Source of the DNA: Gammaproteobacteria bacterium
GTDB lineage: Bacteria; Pseudomonadota; Gammaproteobacteria; Steroidobacterales; Steroidobacteraceae
Length of the DNA stretch: 64,000 bases
NCBI GenBank assembly: GCA_027452045.1
Contig: DAIDHH010000027.1
Span: 32,317 to 96,316 of the forward strand
Direction of reading: 5' to 3'
Part shown: positions 36,385 through 45,020 of the stretch, piece by piece
How positions within the stretch are numbered: position 1 is the first letter of the stretch
Layout of the letters: each line of letters begins with the position of its first letter
The notes under the pieces: generated by a model
The model's input: the letters and a program-made list of their open reading frames with translations, nothing else
The model's database searches: none
What the model was told of the DNA's origin: nothing
Position numbers and translations under genes: made by a program

Positions 36385-37206
36385 ATGCGCACTCAGCCCC
36401 TTGCCGGCCGCACCATCGCGGTTCCCGAAACCCGGGAGGTGGAGGTTTTCGCCGGGCTGCTCGAGCGGCGCGGGGCGCGGGTCATCCGCTGCCCCATGGT
36501 GGCGATCCGTGACGCACCCGATCCCGCGCCCGTGCTCAACTGGAGCCGGCAAGTCGCCGAGGGCGGTTTCGATGACCTCATCCTGCTCACGGGAGAGGGC
36601 CTGCGGCGCATACTCTCCTGCATCGATCGTCACGAGCCGCTCCTGCGCCCGGCTTTCCTCGACGCCTTGTCCCGAGTCCGCAAGATCACCCGGGGTCCCA
36701 AACCGGCCAAGGTCCTGCGTGAGCTGGGGATGACCTCGGACATTGCGGCCGAGCGGGCCACCACCGACGGCCTGGTCGCGATGCTGCGCACGCATGACCT
36801 GAACGGCCATCGCATCGGCGTACAGCTCTACGGCGACGAGCCCAATCGCCCGCTGGTGGCATTCCTGGAAGGCGCCGGTGCGACGGTGTGCACCGTGGCG
36901 CCGTATGTCTACGCGGATGCAGCGGAGAATCAGGCCGTGCTCGAGCTGCTCGCGCAGCTGCGCTCGGGCGAAGTCGACGCCATCGCCTTCACCAGCTCCA
37001 CCCAGATCGCGCGGTTGATCGCCGTCGCCTCCGAAGACATCGTCCGCGCCGCGCTGGCCCGCACGCTGGTTGCGGCAGTCGGACCGGTCGTCGCCGACAC
37101 ATTGAGCCGCCACGGCATCACCCCTCGGCTCATGCCGGAGGAATCGTTCCATTTGAAGCCGCTCACGGCCGCTCTGGAGGAGGCGCTCGGCGCCTCCTCC
37201 AGCTAA
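36385..37206 (+). CDS. Uroporphyrinogen-III synthase (HemD) family protein
   Basis: The ATG at 36385 gives 273 residues (a GTG six codons earlier is possible). The bilobed HemD pattern is recognisable: LAGRTIAVPETREVEVFAGLLERRGA, then TTDGLVAML near the hinge, then AIAFTSSTQIARLI, VAAVGPVVADTLSRHGI and KPLTAALEEAL. Uroporphyrinogen III is the precursor of siroheme, required by NirB. Copies of this type are often found with nitrate-assimilation genes, so a dedicated siroheme supply is plausible. Whether the genome has a second hemD cannot be seen. Confidence 0.8.
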   Translation: MRTQPLAGRTIAVPETREVEVFAGLLERRGARVIRCPMVAIRDAPDPAPVLNWSRQVAEGGFDDLILLTGEGLRRILSCIDRHEPLLRPAFLDALSRVRKITRGPKPAKVLRELGMTSDIAAERATTDGLVAMLRTHDLNGHRIGVQLYGDEPNRPLVAFLEGAGATVCTVAPYVYADAAENQAVLELLAQLRSGEVDAIAFTSSTQIARLIAVASEDIVRAALARTLVAAVGPVVADTLSRHGITPRLMPEESFHLKPLTAALEEALGASSS

Positions 37207-38549
37207 CCCATGCCGCGCACGGTGCGCTTTCTGAGAGTGTCCAGGCAGTGCTCGGCGAGCTGGCGGAACGAGCCACTCACCTGCGCATTGTCCGCGAGCA
37301 GCGCCCAGTACCGTTCGGCCAGGGTTCGCGCGCGCGACCACACGGACAGCAGAAGCGCCGTTGGCAGCGCAGGCTCATAGGTGCGCTCGATGAGCTGCTC
37401 ATGCTGTGGAGCGAACCCCATCGGTAGCATGTCGTAGATCGGCGCGAGCTCGAACGGTCCTTCGTACCGGTCGAACAGCGTGATGTTGCCGAAATGGCGG
37501 TCGGTGTTTGCGATGAGCAGAGCGAAGCTCTCGATGAGGCGGATCCGCTCGGCATCCTCTGAGCGAAGCAGATGGTCGGCCTCCAGACGCCGCGCGCACT
37601 CGCCCCAGCTATCGAGCCTGGCGTAGCGCGACAGGTCGATGGCGTATAGCGAGACGGCGCCCCGGCGCCCCTCCGCGCCGACACGATCGAAGCGCTCCAC
37701 CTCGAGGTAGGCCCGATCTTCAAAGAAAAAGAGTCTTGAGCGGCAGGAGGGCAAGCCTTCGCTCGCAAGCAGCTCGTGCGCCAGATGCTCGCACGCCAGC
37801 AGATCTGCCCAACGTTGCCCGACCGCGCTCGTGCGCGGCGGGGAGAATTTCACCAGGACGTGCGTACGGCGCTCGCCTTCATCGACCCGCGCGAGAAATT
37901 TCGGCTGTTCGCCCTGAGCCGATGATCCCGCCGGGGATCCCGCCATGGCGGCCGCTGCGCAAGCGCCATAGCGGCCGGCCCGCTCGGATGCGCCGATGAT
38001 CACCGCGCCCTGGGAGGCCCCCACGAATCGCTCGACCGACTCTTCCCCGATCACCAGGTCTCCGATGTTGTCCGGTGAGCGTCGAATGAGATACGAGAGA
38101 AAGTGCTCGTCGGTCCAATCGAGGATACGCGGCGGCAGGGCAAGCTCGGGAAAGGCGGAGGGGACGGTACGACCGAGGAAGCCGCCAGGGCGGGCGTCCT
38201 CGAGAAAGTAAGGAATTCCTTCGGTGAGTCCCCGGATGCGCAGCGGACCGGCAGGGGCGTAGTAGCGATTGCGTTCGATCGCGTGCAGGCTCCCGATCTC
38301 GCTCAGCCGTCCTTCTTCATCGACACGAAACAGCGGCCAGGCGGCGCCAATGCCATCGATCGTACGGGCGAGTCCGTAGCGCGCACCCCGGGTGGTGCCC
38401 ATCCGGACAACGCGCCCTTCCCGCCGAAGGCTGGAGATCGCCCTGGACAGTGTGGGCTGGGAAATGTCCAGCGCACGGGTGAGCTCGGCGGCACTGGCAG
38501 GCCCCCTGGAGAGCTCCTCGCTTAGTCTCGGCAGAATGGGTGCCCGCAT
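37203..38549 (-). CDS. HipA family kinase of the YjjJ type, with fused DNA-binding domain
   Basis: A 448-residue protein. Residues about 1-60 form a winged helix-turn-helix (ELTRALDISQPTLSRAISSLRREGRVVRMG). The rest is a HipA kinase with AQGEQPKF (nucleotide loop, about 212-218), LVKFSPP, the catalytic LIANTDRHFGNI (Asp350, Asn355) and APIYDMLPMGFAP (Asp373). No hipB antitoxin gene is adjacent, as with E. coli YjjJ, so the fused domain may provide autoregulation. The stop overlaps that of hemD tail to tail. An AT-rich palindromic promoter lies upstream. The target of phosphorylation is unknown. Confidence 0.9.
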   Translation of the reverse strand: MRAPILPRLSEELSRGPASAAELTRALDISQPTLSRAISSLRREGRVVRMGTTRGARYGLARTIDGIGAAWPLFRVDEEGRLSEIGSLHAIERNRYYAPAGPLRIRGLTEGIPYFLEDARPGGFLGRTVPSAFPELALPPRILDWTDEHFLSYLIRRSPDNIGDLVIGEESVERFVGASQGAVIIGASERAGRYGACAAAAMAGSPAGSSAQGEQPKFLARVDEGERRTHVLVKFSPPRTSAVGQRWADLLACEHLAHELLASEGLPSCRSRLFFFEDRAYLEVERFDRVGAEGRRGAVSLYAIDLSRYARLDSWGECARRLEADHLLRSEDAERIRLIESFALLIANTDRHFGNITLFDRYEGPFELAPIYDMLPMGFAPQHEQLIERTYEPALPTALLLSVWSRARTLAERYWALLADNAQVSGSFRQLAEHCLDTLRKRTVRGMG

Positions 38550-38552
38550 GAA

Positions 38553-38574
38553 TAGATATTAGCATGAATATCTA
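38553..38574. promoter_or_regulatory. Palindromic operator upstream of the HipA/YjjJ gene
   Basis: TAGATATT-AGCATG-AATATCTA is a perfect 8-6-8 inverted repeat, 3 bases upstream of the start codon and inside a strongly AT-rich stretch (about 38550-38640) unlike the rest of the window. It is the likely binding site for the protein's own helix-turn-helix domain, by analogy with HipB operators. Confidence 0.6.
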
Positions 38575-38681
38575 AATTTATTAATTCACTTATTATCAAT
38601 AGGTTAAGACACTCCAAAGGCGTAATGAGAATATATAAAATACGAGGAAGGCCCGTTCCGCCGCCCTCGCCTTCGCGCCGC

Positions 38682-41186
38682 TCAGCCGGGTCCAGCCCGC
38701 AGTGCGCCGAGCGGTGGCTGGTTCACGACCGAACGGGTCGCCAGCCAGCCGCTCGCCGCGACCAGCACGGTCCCACCCGCGAAACCGATGACGCAGGCTC
38801 CGGGGCTGAACGTGTACCGCAGATCCAGCACATGGGTCGTCAGGAACCAGGCCGCCACCGATGCACCTGCCGCCGCCAGGAGTCCCGCGAGCGCGCCCAG
38901 GGCAGCGAACTCCGCCAGCACGCCCTTCAGCACCGTGGCGCGGCTCGCACCGAGCGTGCGCAGCATGGCGCTCTCATAGCGCCGCTCGTCGCGGCTCGAC
39001 TGTACCGCGGCGAGCAGTACGGTCAGTCCGGCGAGCAGCGTGAACACGAAAACGCTCTGCACCGCCAGCACCGCCTTGTCCATCACGGCCCGCACGTCGT
39101 TCAGCAGATCGTCGATGTCGAAGATGGATACGCTCGGAAAGGCTCGCGCGAGCTGCGCAAGTGAGCGCGCCTGGGCCGGTGTCAGATAGGCGCTGGTCAG
39201 ATAGGTGCCGGTTTCCTTCTCGAGCAGTCCCGGCGCGAACACGATGAAGAAGTTGGGTTGGAAGCTGTCCCATTTGACCTTGCGCACACTCGCGACCCGC
39301 ACCGTGAAGGAGTCCCCGGCGACCTCGAAGGTCAGCTCGTCCCCCAGACGCAGGCCGAGCCAGCGCTCGAACTCGGTGGCAATCGACACCAGGGGCGCGC
39401 CTCGCTGCGAAGGCGTCCACCACCGGCCCGCGACGATGCGATTGTCGCGCCCGAGAGTGCTTGCCCAGGAGAGGTTCTGCTCGCGCGTGGCGAAGTGCTC
39501 GGCGCGGCGCCCCGGGAAACGCATGGACTCCACCGGTCGACCGTTGATGGCCGTCAGGCGTCCCCGGATCATCGGCAGCATGCGCGAGGTGCGCGCGCCC
39601 TGCGAGCGCAGATAGGCGGTGAAGGCGTTGCGGCTTTGCGGCGGGATGTTGATGAAGAAATAGTTCGGCAGGTCTGCCGGAAGCGAGCGTCGCCAGTCCC
39701 CGTCGAGGTCGTTGCGGATGATCCCGAGGAGCAACAGCGCCATGATTCCCACACCGAAGGCCACGACCTGCATCACGCTATCGATGCGCCGCCGGCCGAG
39801 GTTCGCGATCCCATAGCGCCACGCCACTCCCACGCGGCCACGCAGACCGGACGCGCCCCTCACCAACAGCATGCCGGTTGCGACGAGCAGCGCGACGAAG
39901 GCAGTAAAGCCGGCCGTGAACTCGAGGAACAGCCGCACATCGAGCACGACCCAGGCGATCAGTGCGGCGATGACCGCCGCCGCGGGGCCGAATGCGAGCA
40001 ACACCGAAAGCGGAGGAGGCCCGATGTCGCGGCGCAGCACTCGTATGGCAGGCGTGCGGGACAGCTGCCAAAGCGGTGGGAGCGCAAAGCCGGCGAGCAG
40101 CGCTACCGAGGTGAGCGAGCCGATCGCCACTGGTGTCAGGCTCGCCGAGGGAAGGGTGCCCTGCACCAAAACGCCCCGCAAGACGTACACCACCCATGCC
40201 TGGGCAACGTAGCCCACCGACGCGCCGAGCAGCGCCGCAACTGCCGCCACGGCGAGAAGCTGCAGGGCGGTCAGCCGCAAAGTGAAGCGCCGCGTGGCTC
40301 CCAACGTCTTCAAGAGTGCGACCAGATCCAGATGGCGGGCGACGTACCGCCGTGCCGACATGGCCACCGCCGCGGCACACAGCAGCACCGCCACCAGGCT
40401 CGCGAGGCTGAGGAACCGGCCGGCGCGGCTCACCGCGCTGCCGATCTGCGGACTGGTGTCGGCGATGTCGCGCACCTGCTCGCCCGGGCGCAGGTGCGTC
40501 CGGAGCCAGGTCTCGAAGGCCGCGACCTGATTGCGCCGACCGGAAAACAGCGCGCTGTATCGCACCCGGCTGCCGGGCTGGATGAGCTGCGTGCGCGGCA
40601 GGTCTGCGGCATTCATGAGCAGGTTGGGCACCAGGCTCGTGAACGTGCCGCCCTGATCGGGACGCGAGATGAGCACCCTCCCCACCCTGAGCGTCGCCGC
40701 CCCGATGCTGAGCTGCGAGCCGACGTGCCCGCCGACGGCGGCGAGGAGTCTCGAGTCGGCCCACACCACGCCGGGAGGCGGAACGGCTGTGACCGGCGTG
40801 CCTTGCGCGAAGAGGTGGCGGGCCACGAGGACTTTACCGCGCAGCGGATAGGCCGACGTGACCGCGTAGAGATCCGTCAGCTGGCTCCGCTCGCCGTCGA
40901 ACACGACGCTCAGCATGCCGGTGCCACGCGCCTGCTCGAGACCCATCCGGGCCGCCCGCGCAAACACCGGGTCCGCGATGGGTTGCGCGGACTCCACGCG
41001 AATGTCGGCCGCGAGCACCTGTGTTGCCCGCATCGCCACCGCGGCGCCGATGCGGCTCACGAGGAAGCCCACACCGGTCAGCGCCGCCACGGCGACCGTC
41101 AGTGCAAGCAGCAGCACGCCGAGCTCGCCGGAGCGCCATTCCCGGCCGAGCATCCGCAGCGCGAATCGGGCCGAGCGCAGGGTCAA
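38682..41186 (-). CDS. ybbP: ABC transporter permease, FtsX/LolC-like (YbbP type)
   Basis: An 834-residue integral protein with an N-terminal helix, a large periplasmic domain, and two FtsX-type membrane modules (RYVARHLDLVALLKTLGATRRFTLRL and ERRYESAMLRTLGASRATVLKGVL carry the coupling-helix pattern). Start is TTG at 41186, overlapping the ATPase stop as TTGA. This is the YbbA-YbbP pair found next to tesA in many gammaproteobacteria. Such MacB/LolCDE-family systems move or extract envelope molecules by mechanotransmission; the substrate is not established. Confidence 0.88.
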   Translation of the reverse strand: MTLRSARFALRMLGREWRSGELGVLLLALTVAVAALTGVGFLVSRIGAAVAMRATQVLAADIRVESAQPIADPVFARAARMGLEQARGTGMLSVVFDGERSQLTDLYAVTSAYPLRGKVLVARHLFAQGTPVTAVPPPGVVWADSRLLAAVGGHVGSQLSIGAATLRVGRVLISRPDQGGTFTSLVPNLLMNAADLPRTQLIQPGSRVRYSALFSGRRNQVAAFETWLRTHLRPGEQVRDIADTSPQIGSAVSRAGRFLSLASLVAVLLCAAAVAMSARRYVARHLDLVALLKTLGATRRFTLRLTALQLLAVAAVAALLGASVGYVAQAWVVYVLRGVLVQGTLPSASLTPVAIGSLTSVALLAGFALPPLWQLSRTPAIRVLRRDIGPPPLSVLLAFGPAAAVIAALIAWVVLDVRLFLEFTAGFTAFVALLVATGMLLVRGASGLRGRVGVAWRYGIANLGRRRIDSVMQVVAFGVGIMALLLLGIIRNDLDGDWRRSLPADLPNYFFINIPPQSRNAFTAYLRSQGARTSRMLPMIRGRLTAINGRPVESMRFPGRRAEHFATREQNLSWASTLGRDNRIVAGRWWTPSQRGAPLVSIATEFERWLGLRLGDELTFEVAGDSFTVRVASVRKVKWDSFQPNFFIVFAPGLLEKETGTYLTSAYLTPAQARSLAQLARAFPSVSIFDIDDLLNDVRAVMDKAVLAVQSVFVFTLLAGLTVLLAAVQSSRDERRYESAMLRTLGASRATVLKGVLAEFAALGALAGLLAAAGASVAAWFLTTHVLDLRYTFSPGACVIGFAGGTVLVAASGWLATRSVVNQPPLGALRAGPG

Positions 41187-41851
41187 ACGATGCGTCCGGC
41201 GTCCATGCGCAGCACGCGCCGGCAGCGCGTGGCGAGATCCTGGTCGTGCGTCACCAGCACCAGTGTCGTGTGCGAGTCGGCATTCATCTCGAACAGCAGC
41301 TGACCGATGCGAGCGCCGGTTGCGGCGTCGAGATTGCCCGTGGGCTCGTCCGCGAACAGCACGGCCGGTCGCGTGACGAAGGCCCTCGCCAGCGCGACAC
41401 GCTGCTGCTCGCCACCGGAGAGGTGGCGAGGATAGTGCCCGGTACGGCCGGCGAGGCCGACGCGGCGCAGCGTGTCGAGCGCCGCATCGCGCGCCCCGGA
41501 GTGGCCGGTGAGCTCCAGGGGCAGCATCACGTTCTCGAGCGCCGTGAGCGCGGGGATCAGGTGGAAGGCCTGGAACACGAAGCCTACGCGCGCGGCCCTG
41601 AGCCGTGCCCGCCCGTCCTCATCGAGCGCCGTGAGATCGTGTCCCTCGAGCAGCACGCGACCTCCGGTGGGCAGGTCGAGACCGGCGAGCAAGGCGAGCA
41701 GGGTCGATTTGCCAGCTCCCGAGGGCCCGACCACGGCCACCGATTCGCCATGGCCGATGTCGAGCGAGACATCCTGCACTATAGTGAGCGGGCCTTCGGG
41801 ACTCTCGACCTGCTTCACGAGGCGCTCCGCCGTGAGAACACCGCCGACCAT
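41183..41851 (-). CDS. ybbA: ABC transporter ATP-binding protein (YbbA type)
   Basis: The ATG at 41851 gives 222 residues, the normal size for LolD-like ATPases. Walker A is [10 protein letters not shown], the Q-loop [18 protein letters not shown], the signature [15 protein letters not shown], Walker [13 protein letters not shown], and the switch histidine is in LVTHD. It powers the YbbP permease encoded next. The start lies 34 bases from the divergent tesA start, and the pair-plus-tesA order is conserved. Confidence 0.92.
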   Translation of the reverse strand: MVGGVLTAERLVKQVESPEGPLTIVQDVSLDIGHGESVAVVGPSGAGKSTLLALLAGLDLPTGGRVLLEGHDLTALDEDGRARLRAARVGFVFQAFHLIPALTALENVMLPLELTGHSGARDAALDTLRRVGLAGRTGHYPRHLSGGEQQRVALARAFVTRPAVLFADEPTGNLDAATGARIGQLLFEMNADSHTTLVLVTHDQDLATRCRRVLRMDAGRIV

Positions 41852-41885
41852 CCCGGGCGCCCGCCCGGCGCCTTCCCGCTCGCCG

Positions 41886-42521
41886 GTGAATTCCCCGCGC
41901 TGGCGGGCTTTCGTGTCAGGTCTGGGATTGATGCTCATCGCGCTCCAGTGTGCGGCGGCCGCCAACCGGACCATCCTCGTACTCGGTGACAGTCTGAGCG
42001 CCGCGCATGGCCTGCGCCCGGAGCAGGGTTGGGTGGCGCTGCTCGCCAAACGCCTGCGCAGGGAAGGGTACCGGTACACCCTGGTCAATGCCAGCGTGAG
42101 TGGCGAGACCACCACCGGTGGCCTCGAGCGGCTGCCCCGGGAGCTGCGGATTCACCGACCGGGCATCATGATCCTCGAGCTCGGCGCGAATGACGGCCTG
42201 CGAGGCCTGCCGCTCACGCTGGCCGAGAAGAATCTGGCCGCCATCGTGCGCATGGCGCAGACCGCGGGGACGCGTGTGCTCCTGGTCGGCATGCTCATTC
42301 CGCCGAATTACGGGCCACGCTACACGAAGCAGTTCGCGGCAATGTACCCTGGGCTGGCGCGCACCTATCACCTGCGCCTCGTGCCCTTCCTCCTCGAGAA
42401 GGTGGCGCTCGAGCGGCGGCTGATGCAGTCGGACGGACTGCACCCGACCGCCGCGGGTGAGCCTCTGGTGCTCGATACGCTCTGGCCGTACCTGAAGCCG
42501 ATGCTGACCCGTCCGCGCTGA
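41886..42521 (+). CDS. tesA: Acyl-CoA thioesterase I / arylesterase, SGNH hydrolase
   Basis: The track's frame starts far upstream inside ybbA. A GTG at 41886 gives a clean signal peptide (MNSPRWRAFVSGLGLMLIALQCAAAA) and 211 residues. The SGNH blocks are complete: LVLGDSLSAAHGL (catalytic Ser), ASVSGETTTGG, ELGANDGLRG, and SDGLHPTAAG (Asp-x-x-His). It is a periplasmic multifunctional esterase, thioesterase and lysophospholipase. The divergent ybbA neighbour matches the E. coli arrangement. Confidence 0.92.
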   Translation: MNSPRWRAFVSGLGLMLIALQCAAAANRTILVLGDSLSAAHGLRPEQGWVALLAKRLRREGYRYTLVNASVSGETTTGGLERLPRELRIHRPGIMILELGANDGLRGLPLTLAEKNLAAIVRMAQTAGTRVLLVGMLIPPNYGPRYTKQFAAMYPGLARTYHLRLVPFLLEKVALERRLMQSDGLHPTAAGEPLVLDTLWPYLKPMLTRPR

Positions 42522-42654
42522 GCTCACCGCGGAAGCGGCTGTTCCGAAACCGCGCCATCGAACCGACGCGGGATGCCAGGCCATGTCTCTCTGCAGTTGG
42601 TGCCGGGGGCGACCTGCGCTATCGTGGACGCCTTTCGGATCCGGAGACCGTCCC

Positions 42655-43560
42655 ATGACAGCGCCCGTCCCGACCGTGTCCCCTCTCGCCTCCCACCGTC
42701 TTCCGCTCAAGCGCGCGGTGGCCCTCAAACTGGCCGCACTCGCCGCCGCCGTCGCGTGGATCGCTCCAGCCGCCGCGGCAACGCCGCCCGCGGTACACCA
42801 AGCGCTCGAGGCCGCCGTTCACGGCTCTTGGCGCACTCCCGCCTTCGTGGCGCGCGACAAGTACCGGCACCCCGTACAGACGCTCGAATTCTTCGGCATT
42901 CGGCCGGACATGCGTGTCGTGGAAGTACTCCCGGGCGGCGGCTGGTACACCGAGATCCTGGCGCCCTTCCTGCGCGCCCAGGGTCAGCTGATCGAGGCCA
43001 CCTCCCCCGTGGCCGGCACGAGCGGCTGGGCGCATAGCTCGGCGCTCGCCTACGACCACAAGCTCGCCGCCGACCCGGCGGTCTACGGCAAGGTGCGCCT
43101 CGAGCCCTTCGAGCTGCCCGGCTACCTGCATCTCGGTGCGCCGGATTCCGCCGACATGGTGGTCACGTTCAACAACATGCACGACCTGATGTTCGCGAAC
43201 GTGCATCACGAGGTGACTCCGGTCTTTCTTGAGAAATTCCTGCGCAGCGCCTTTCGAGTGCTCAAGCCGGGCGGGGTTCTCGGCATCGCCGGTCATCGCG
43301 CCGCGCCCGGCACGCCGCTCGCCCAGTGCTTCCCGCTGGCGCGCCTGCCCCAGGCGTTCGTGATCGAGGAGGCCGAGAAGGCCGGCTTCCAGCTCGGCGG
43401 AACGTCCGAGATCCTCGCCAATCCGAAGGATCCGCGCGACATTCCGGTGTTCATGCTGCCGCCATCGCTCGCGGACAAGAGTCAGGCGGCCCGCCGCAAG
43501 TACGCGGCCATCGGGTATGCCGATGACTACACGCTGAGGTTCATTAAACCGGCCACCTGA
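42655..43560 (+). CDS. Exported class I SAM-dependent methyltransferase-like protein
   Basis: The ATG at 42655 follows GGAG by 8 bases and gives 301 residues. A signal peptide ending APAAAA is followed by a methyltransferase fold: MRVVEVLPGGGWYTEILAPFL is motif I, MVVTFNNMHDLMF is motif IV and VLKPGGVLGIAGHRA is motif VI. This family is predicted to be secreted. A SAM-dependent enzyme in the periplasm is puzzling because SAM is cytoplasmic, so it may bind another ligand. Flanked by a strong terminator, it looks monocistronic. Confidence 0.8.
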   Translation: MTAPVPTVSPLASHRLPLKRAVALKLAALAAAVAWIAPAAAATPPAVHQALEAAVHGSWRTPAFVARDKYRHPVQTLEFFGIRPDMRVVEVLPGGGWYTEILAPFLRAQGQLIEATSPVAGTSGWAHSSALAYDHKLAADPAVYGKVRLEPFELPGYLHLGAPDSADMVVTFNNMHDLMFANVHHEVTPVFLEKFLRSAFRVLKPGGVLGIAGHRAAPGTPLAQCFPLARLPQAFVIEEAEKAGFQLGGTSEILANPKDPRDIPVFMLPPSLADKSQAARRKYAAIGYADDYTLRFIKPAT

Positions 43561-43567
43561 GCCGTGC

Positions 43568-43596
43568 GGGACCCGCCGGTCCGGCCGGCGGGTCCC
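43568..43596. terminator. Bidirectional hairpin terminator
   Basis: GGGACCCGCCGG and CCGGCGGGTCCC form a perfect 12-bp stem around TCCGG. It exactly fills the space between two convergent genes, the methyltransferase (stop at 43560) and the MFS gene (stop at 43597), and can serve both. Confidence 0.75.
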
Positions 43597-44838
43597 TCAA
43601 TCCGTGACGCCGCCCGACTCGGTCATCGCGACATTCCGCGCCTCCGCGCCCGCGAGGGTCACGAGGGCGAGTGCGACGGCGACGATGCCGAGCGTCCAGG
43701 CGAGCATCGCGGCGTAATCGTTTCCGTGCCGCTCGGCGATGCCCGACTGCACGGGCGCGAGCAATGCCACGGCGAAATTGCCGATCTGATAGGCGAAGGC
43801 CGGGAGCATAGCGCGCACCCCGGGCGGGGAGAGCTCATTCAGGTGCGCGGGAACTATGCCCCACGCCCCCTGCACCATGAACTGCATGAGGAATGCCCCG
43901 AGGGCGAGCCACGGCACGCTCGGGGCGTAGGTCCACAGCGGTATGACAGGCAGCGCCAGCACCGCGGCCACCGCGATCGCTTTGCGGCGCCCGAGGTGCT
44001 CTGAGAGCGAGCCGAAGAAGATGCCGCCGATCAGTGCCCCGACGTTCATGATCATGAGCAGGTCATCGGCCGTGGCCTCGCTCAGGCGCAGTTGCTGCAA
44101 CAGGAACGGCTTGTACAGATCCTGCGAGCCGTGTGAGAAAGCGTTGAAGAACGCCATCAGCACGATCATGTACAACACGACGGGCAGGTTGGTCCTGACG
44201 GCCCGCCACAACTCACCGGCCGATGCCCGTCTGCGGTGCCGGCCGGCGAGCCAGACGGGCGATTCCGCCACGCCGCGCCGGATGTAGAGCACGAACAGGG
44301 CCGGTATGGCGCCGATCACGAACATGCCGCGCCAGCCCACCGCGTTGAAAAACAACCTGGAGACCACCGCGGCGAGCAGGTAGCCGATGACGTAGCCTTC
44401 CTGCAGCAACCCGGAGAAGAATCCCCTGCCCTCGGCCGGCAGCGTCTCGAACGCCAATGCCGCGCCCACGCCCCACTCCCCACCCATGGCGAAGCCGAAC
44501 AGGGCGCGCAGCGCGAGCAGCGTGGCGAGATTCGGCGCGAACGCCGATGCCAATTCGACGAGCGCGAACGAGAACACGTTCAGCATCAGCACCGGGCGGC
44601 GCCCGTACTTTTCCGCGAGCCACCCGAACAGCAGCGCCCCGACCGGCCGCAGGGCCAGGGTGAGGGTGATGCCGAACGCGACGGCCGATACGCGGGCATG
44701 GAAGTCGGCGCCGATCGAGCTCAGCGCCACGATGAAAATGAAGAAATCGAACGCATCCAGCGTCCAGCCGCCGAGCGCTGCGAAATAGGCGTGCCGCTGC
44801 GCGCCGGTCAGCTGGGAGAATCGCTTGAAGAATTTCAA
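43597..44838 (-). CDS. MFS transporter, sugar-acid/carboxylate (MHS/NanT-like) type
   Basis: A 413-residue, 12-helix major facilitator. It has the motif GWLAEKYGRRPVLMLNV between helices 2 and 3, FGFAMGGEWGVGAALAFE in helices 4-5, and GSLSEHLGRRKAIAV between helices 8 and 9. These resemble the lactate/pyruvate/sialate permease branch of the MHS family, so an organic acid-proton symporter is likely. It lacks the nitrate signature motifs of NarK and is not the missing nitrate importer. Promoter not identified. Confidence 0.82.
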   Translation of the reverse strand: MKFFKRFSQLTGAQRHAYFAALGGWTLDAFDFFIFIVALSSIGADFHARVSAVAFGITLTLALRPVGALLFGWLAEKYGRRPVLMLNVFSFALVELASAFAPNLATLLALRALFGFAMGGEWGVGAALAFETLPAEGRGFFSGLLQEGYVIGYLLAAVVSRLFFNAVGWRGMFVIGAIPALFVLYIRRGVAESPVWLAGRHRRRASAGELWRAVRTNLPVVLYMIVLMAFFNAFSHGSQDLYKPFLLQQLRLSEATADDLLMIMNVGALIGGIFFGSLSEHLGRRKAIAVAAVLALPVIPLWTYAPSVPWLALGAFLMQFMVQGAWGIVPAHLNELSPPGVRAMLPAFAYQIGNFAVALLAPVQSGIAERHGNDYAAMLAWTLGIVAVALALVTLAGAEARNVAMTESGGVTD

Positions 44839-45020
44839 GACCGTTGCTCGAGCGCGGCCCGGCCGCGGAAGGCGCAGAGTAGCGAAGCCCCCGGCAGGGA
44901 TGCCATAACTAATTCTGATGCGTTGCCCGGCGGGCCGGGCGACCGGCCGTGAGCATCCAGGCGTCGACCGTCAGCCGCGGATTGCGCACGAGCGCCCCGG
45001 GGGACGCTCACCGCGGCCGC

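Noticed and set aside
39258-41303. 681-residue plus-strand ORF
   Set aside because: Antisense to the ybbP gene, which has clear domain motifs; composition is that of a reverse-frame artefact.
43597-44838. MFS gene as the missing nitrate importer
   Set aside because: It lacks NarK nitrate-signature motifs and resembles the organic-acid MHS branch; no NasT-type leader precedes it.
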